Of a stretch of 64,000 nt of DNA, positions 63,931 through 64,000 are shown piece after piece (position 1 is the first letter of the stretch; each line of letters opens with the position of its first letter). The stretch lies in the NCBI GenBank assembly GCA_041744575.1, contig JBGTKP010000002.1, positions 5,968-69,967 of the forward strand, written 5' to 3'. Source of the stretch: JTS-RE37 sp041744575. Lineage in GTDB: Bacteria; Bacteroidota; Bacteroidia; Flavobacteriales; Flavobacteriaceae. Position numbers and translations under genes: made by a program. Under the pieces are notes generated by a model. It was not told the origin of the DNA. It saw only the letters and a program-made list of their open reading frames with translations, and did no database searches.

Positions 63931-63978
63931 GTTACGTGACGATTTGAACCGGAAATGGGATTTTTGTAAAAAAATTCC

Positions 63979-64000
63979 ATGAACCAAGGTAAATATGTCT
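63979..64000 (+). CDS. Start of a probable IS4-family (DUF4372-type) transposase, cut by window end
   Basis: Only seven codons are seen, reading MNQGKYV, preceded by a promoter-like sequence on the same strand. DUF4372-containing IS4 transposases of Bacteroidota often begin 'MN.GKYVFAQL', so this resemblance is suggestive but rests on seven residues. If right, an insertion sequence begins between about 63880 and 63970. Confidence 0.3.

Noticed and set aside
1..64000. tRNA, rRNA and CRISPR arrays
   Set aside because: No cloverleaf-like segments, rRNA signature stretches or spaced direct repeats were noticed in any intergenic region; most gaps are under 250 bases.

Overview
The window reads as chromosomal DNA of a marine-type member of the Flavobacteriaceae (Bacteroidota); the genus cannot be fixed from the sequence. 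Three things point there. Many genes have the Bacteroidota -7 promoter element TAnnTTTG and no Shine-Dalgarno sequence. Several families are typical of the group: type B L31 with a charged tail, GlmU-like protein, DUF4199, LETM1-related protein, 2TM-domain proteins next to a LytTR regulator, a Spy-like protein beside an ECF sigma factor, and split DUF4331 proteins. There are also many lipoproteins and secreted peptidases. I found no rRNA, tRNA or CRISPR. One insertion sequence may begin at the extreme right end.

Layout. 1-7702 is housekeeping and envelope: DUF6263-like protein, TPR membrane protein, cardiolipin synthase plus lytic transglycosylase, a small hydrolase, a GNAT protein, the tRNA methylthiotransferase MtaB, a GlmU-like nucleotidyltransferase and ribosomal protein L31. 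7872-14690 has DUF4199, a GT2 glycosyltransferase, a phosphosugar mutase and an MsbA-like ABC exporter, followed by an ECF sigma factor with two small partner proteins. 14718-20829 holds a beta-propeller lipoprotein, an RsmB-type methyltransferase and the large PurL. 21028-29266 is a fatty-acid degradation block: acyl-CoA ligase, a MarR regulator under a near-ideal palindromic operator, then FadN-, FadA- and FadE-type enzymes.

29407-49986 is a catabolic stretch rich in exported proteins: a PLP decarboxylase, a TolB-like protein, M28, HExxH, M1 and two S9 peptidases, two amidohydrolases, a haem-binding protein, YceI, a Tat-exported amine oxidase and a five-domain ThuA/sugar dehydrogenase/PKD/cytochrome c lipoprotein. 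Together these suggest scavenging and oxidation of peptides, amines and sugars. 50176-52183 carries Cu/Zn superoxide dismutase and an ECF sigma/RskA anti-sigma pair. 52198-57372 pairs an arsenosugar-type (TIGR04283-like) glycosyltransferase with a double-VOC protein, and opposite them lie a DUF547 protein and an RND/MMPL transporter. 57874-60732 is an operon of two complementary DUF4331 halves plus a TPR lipoprotein. 60977-64000 has a LETM1-related protein, a LytTR response regulator, two 2TM proteins without an adjacent kinase, and the first codons of a probable IS4-type transposase.

No single locus is clearly a new system. The best candidates for undescribed biology are the GT/VOC/DUF547/RND neighbourhood, the split DUF4331 operon, and the kinase-less LytTR/2TM group.
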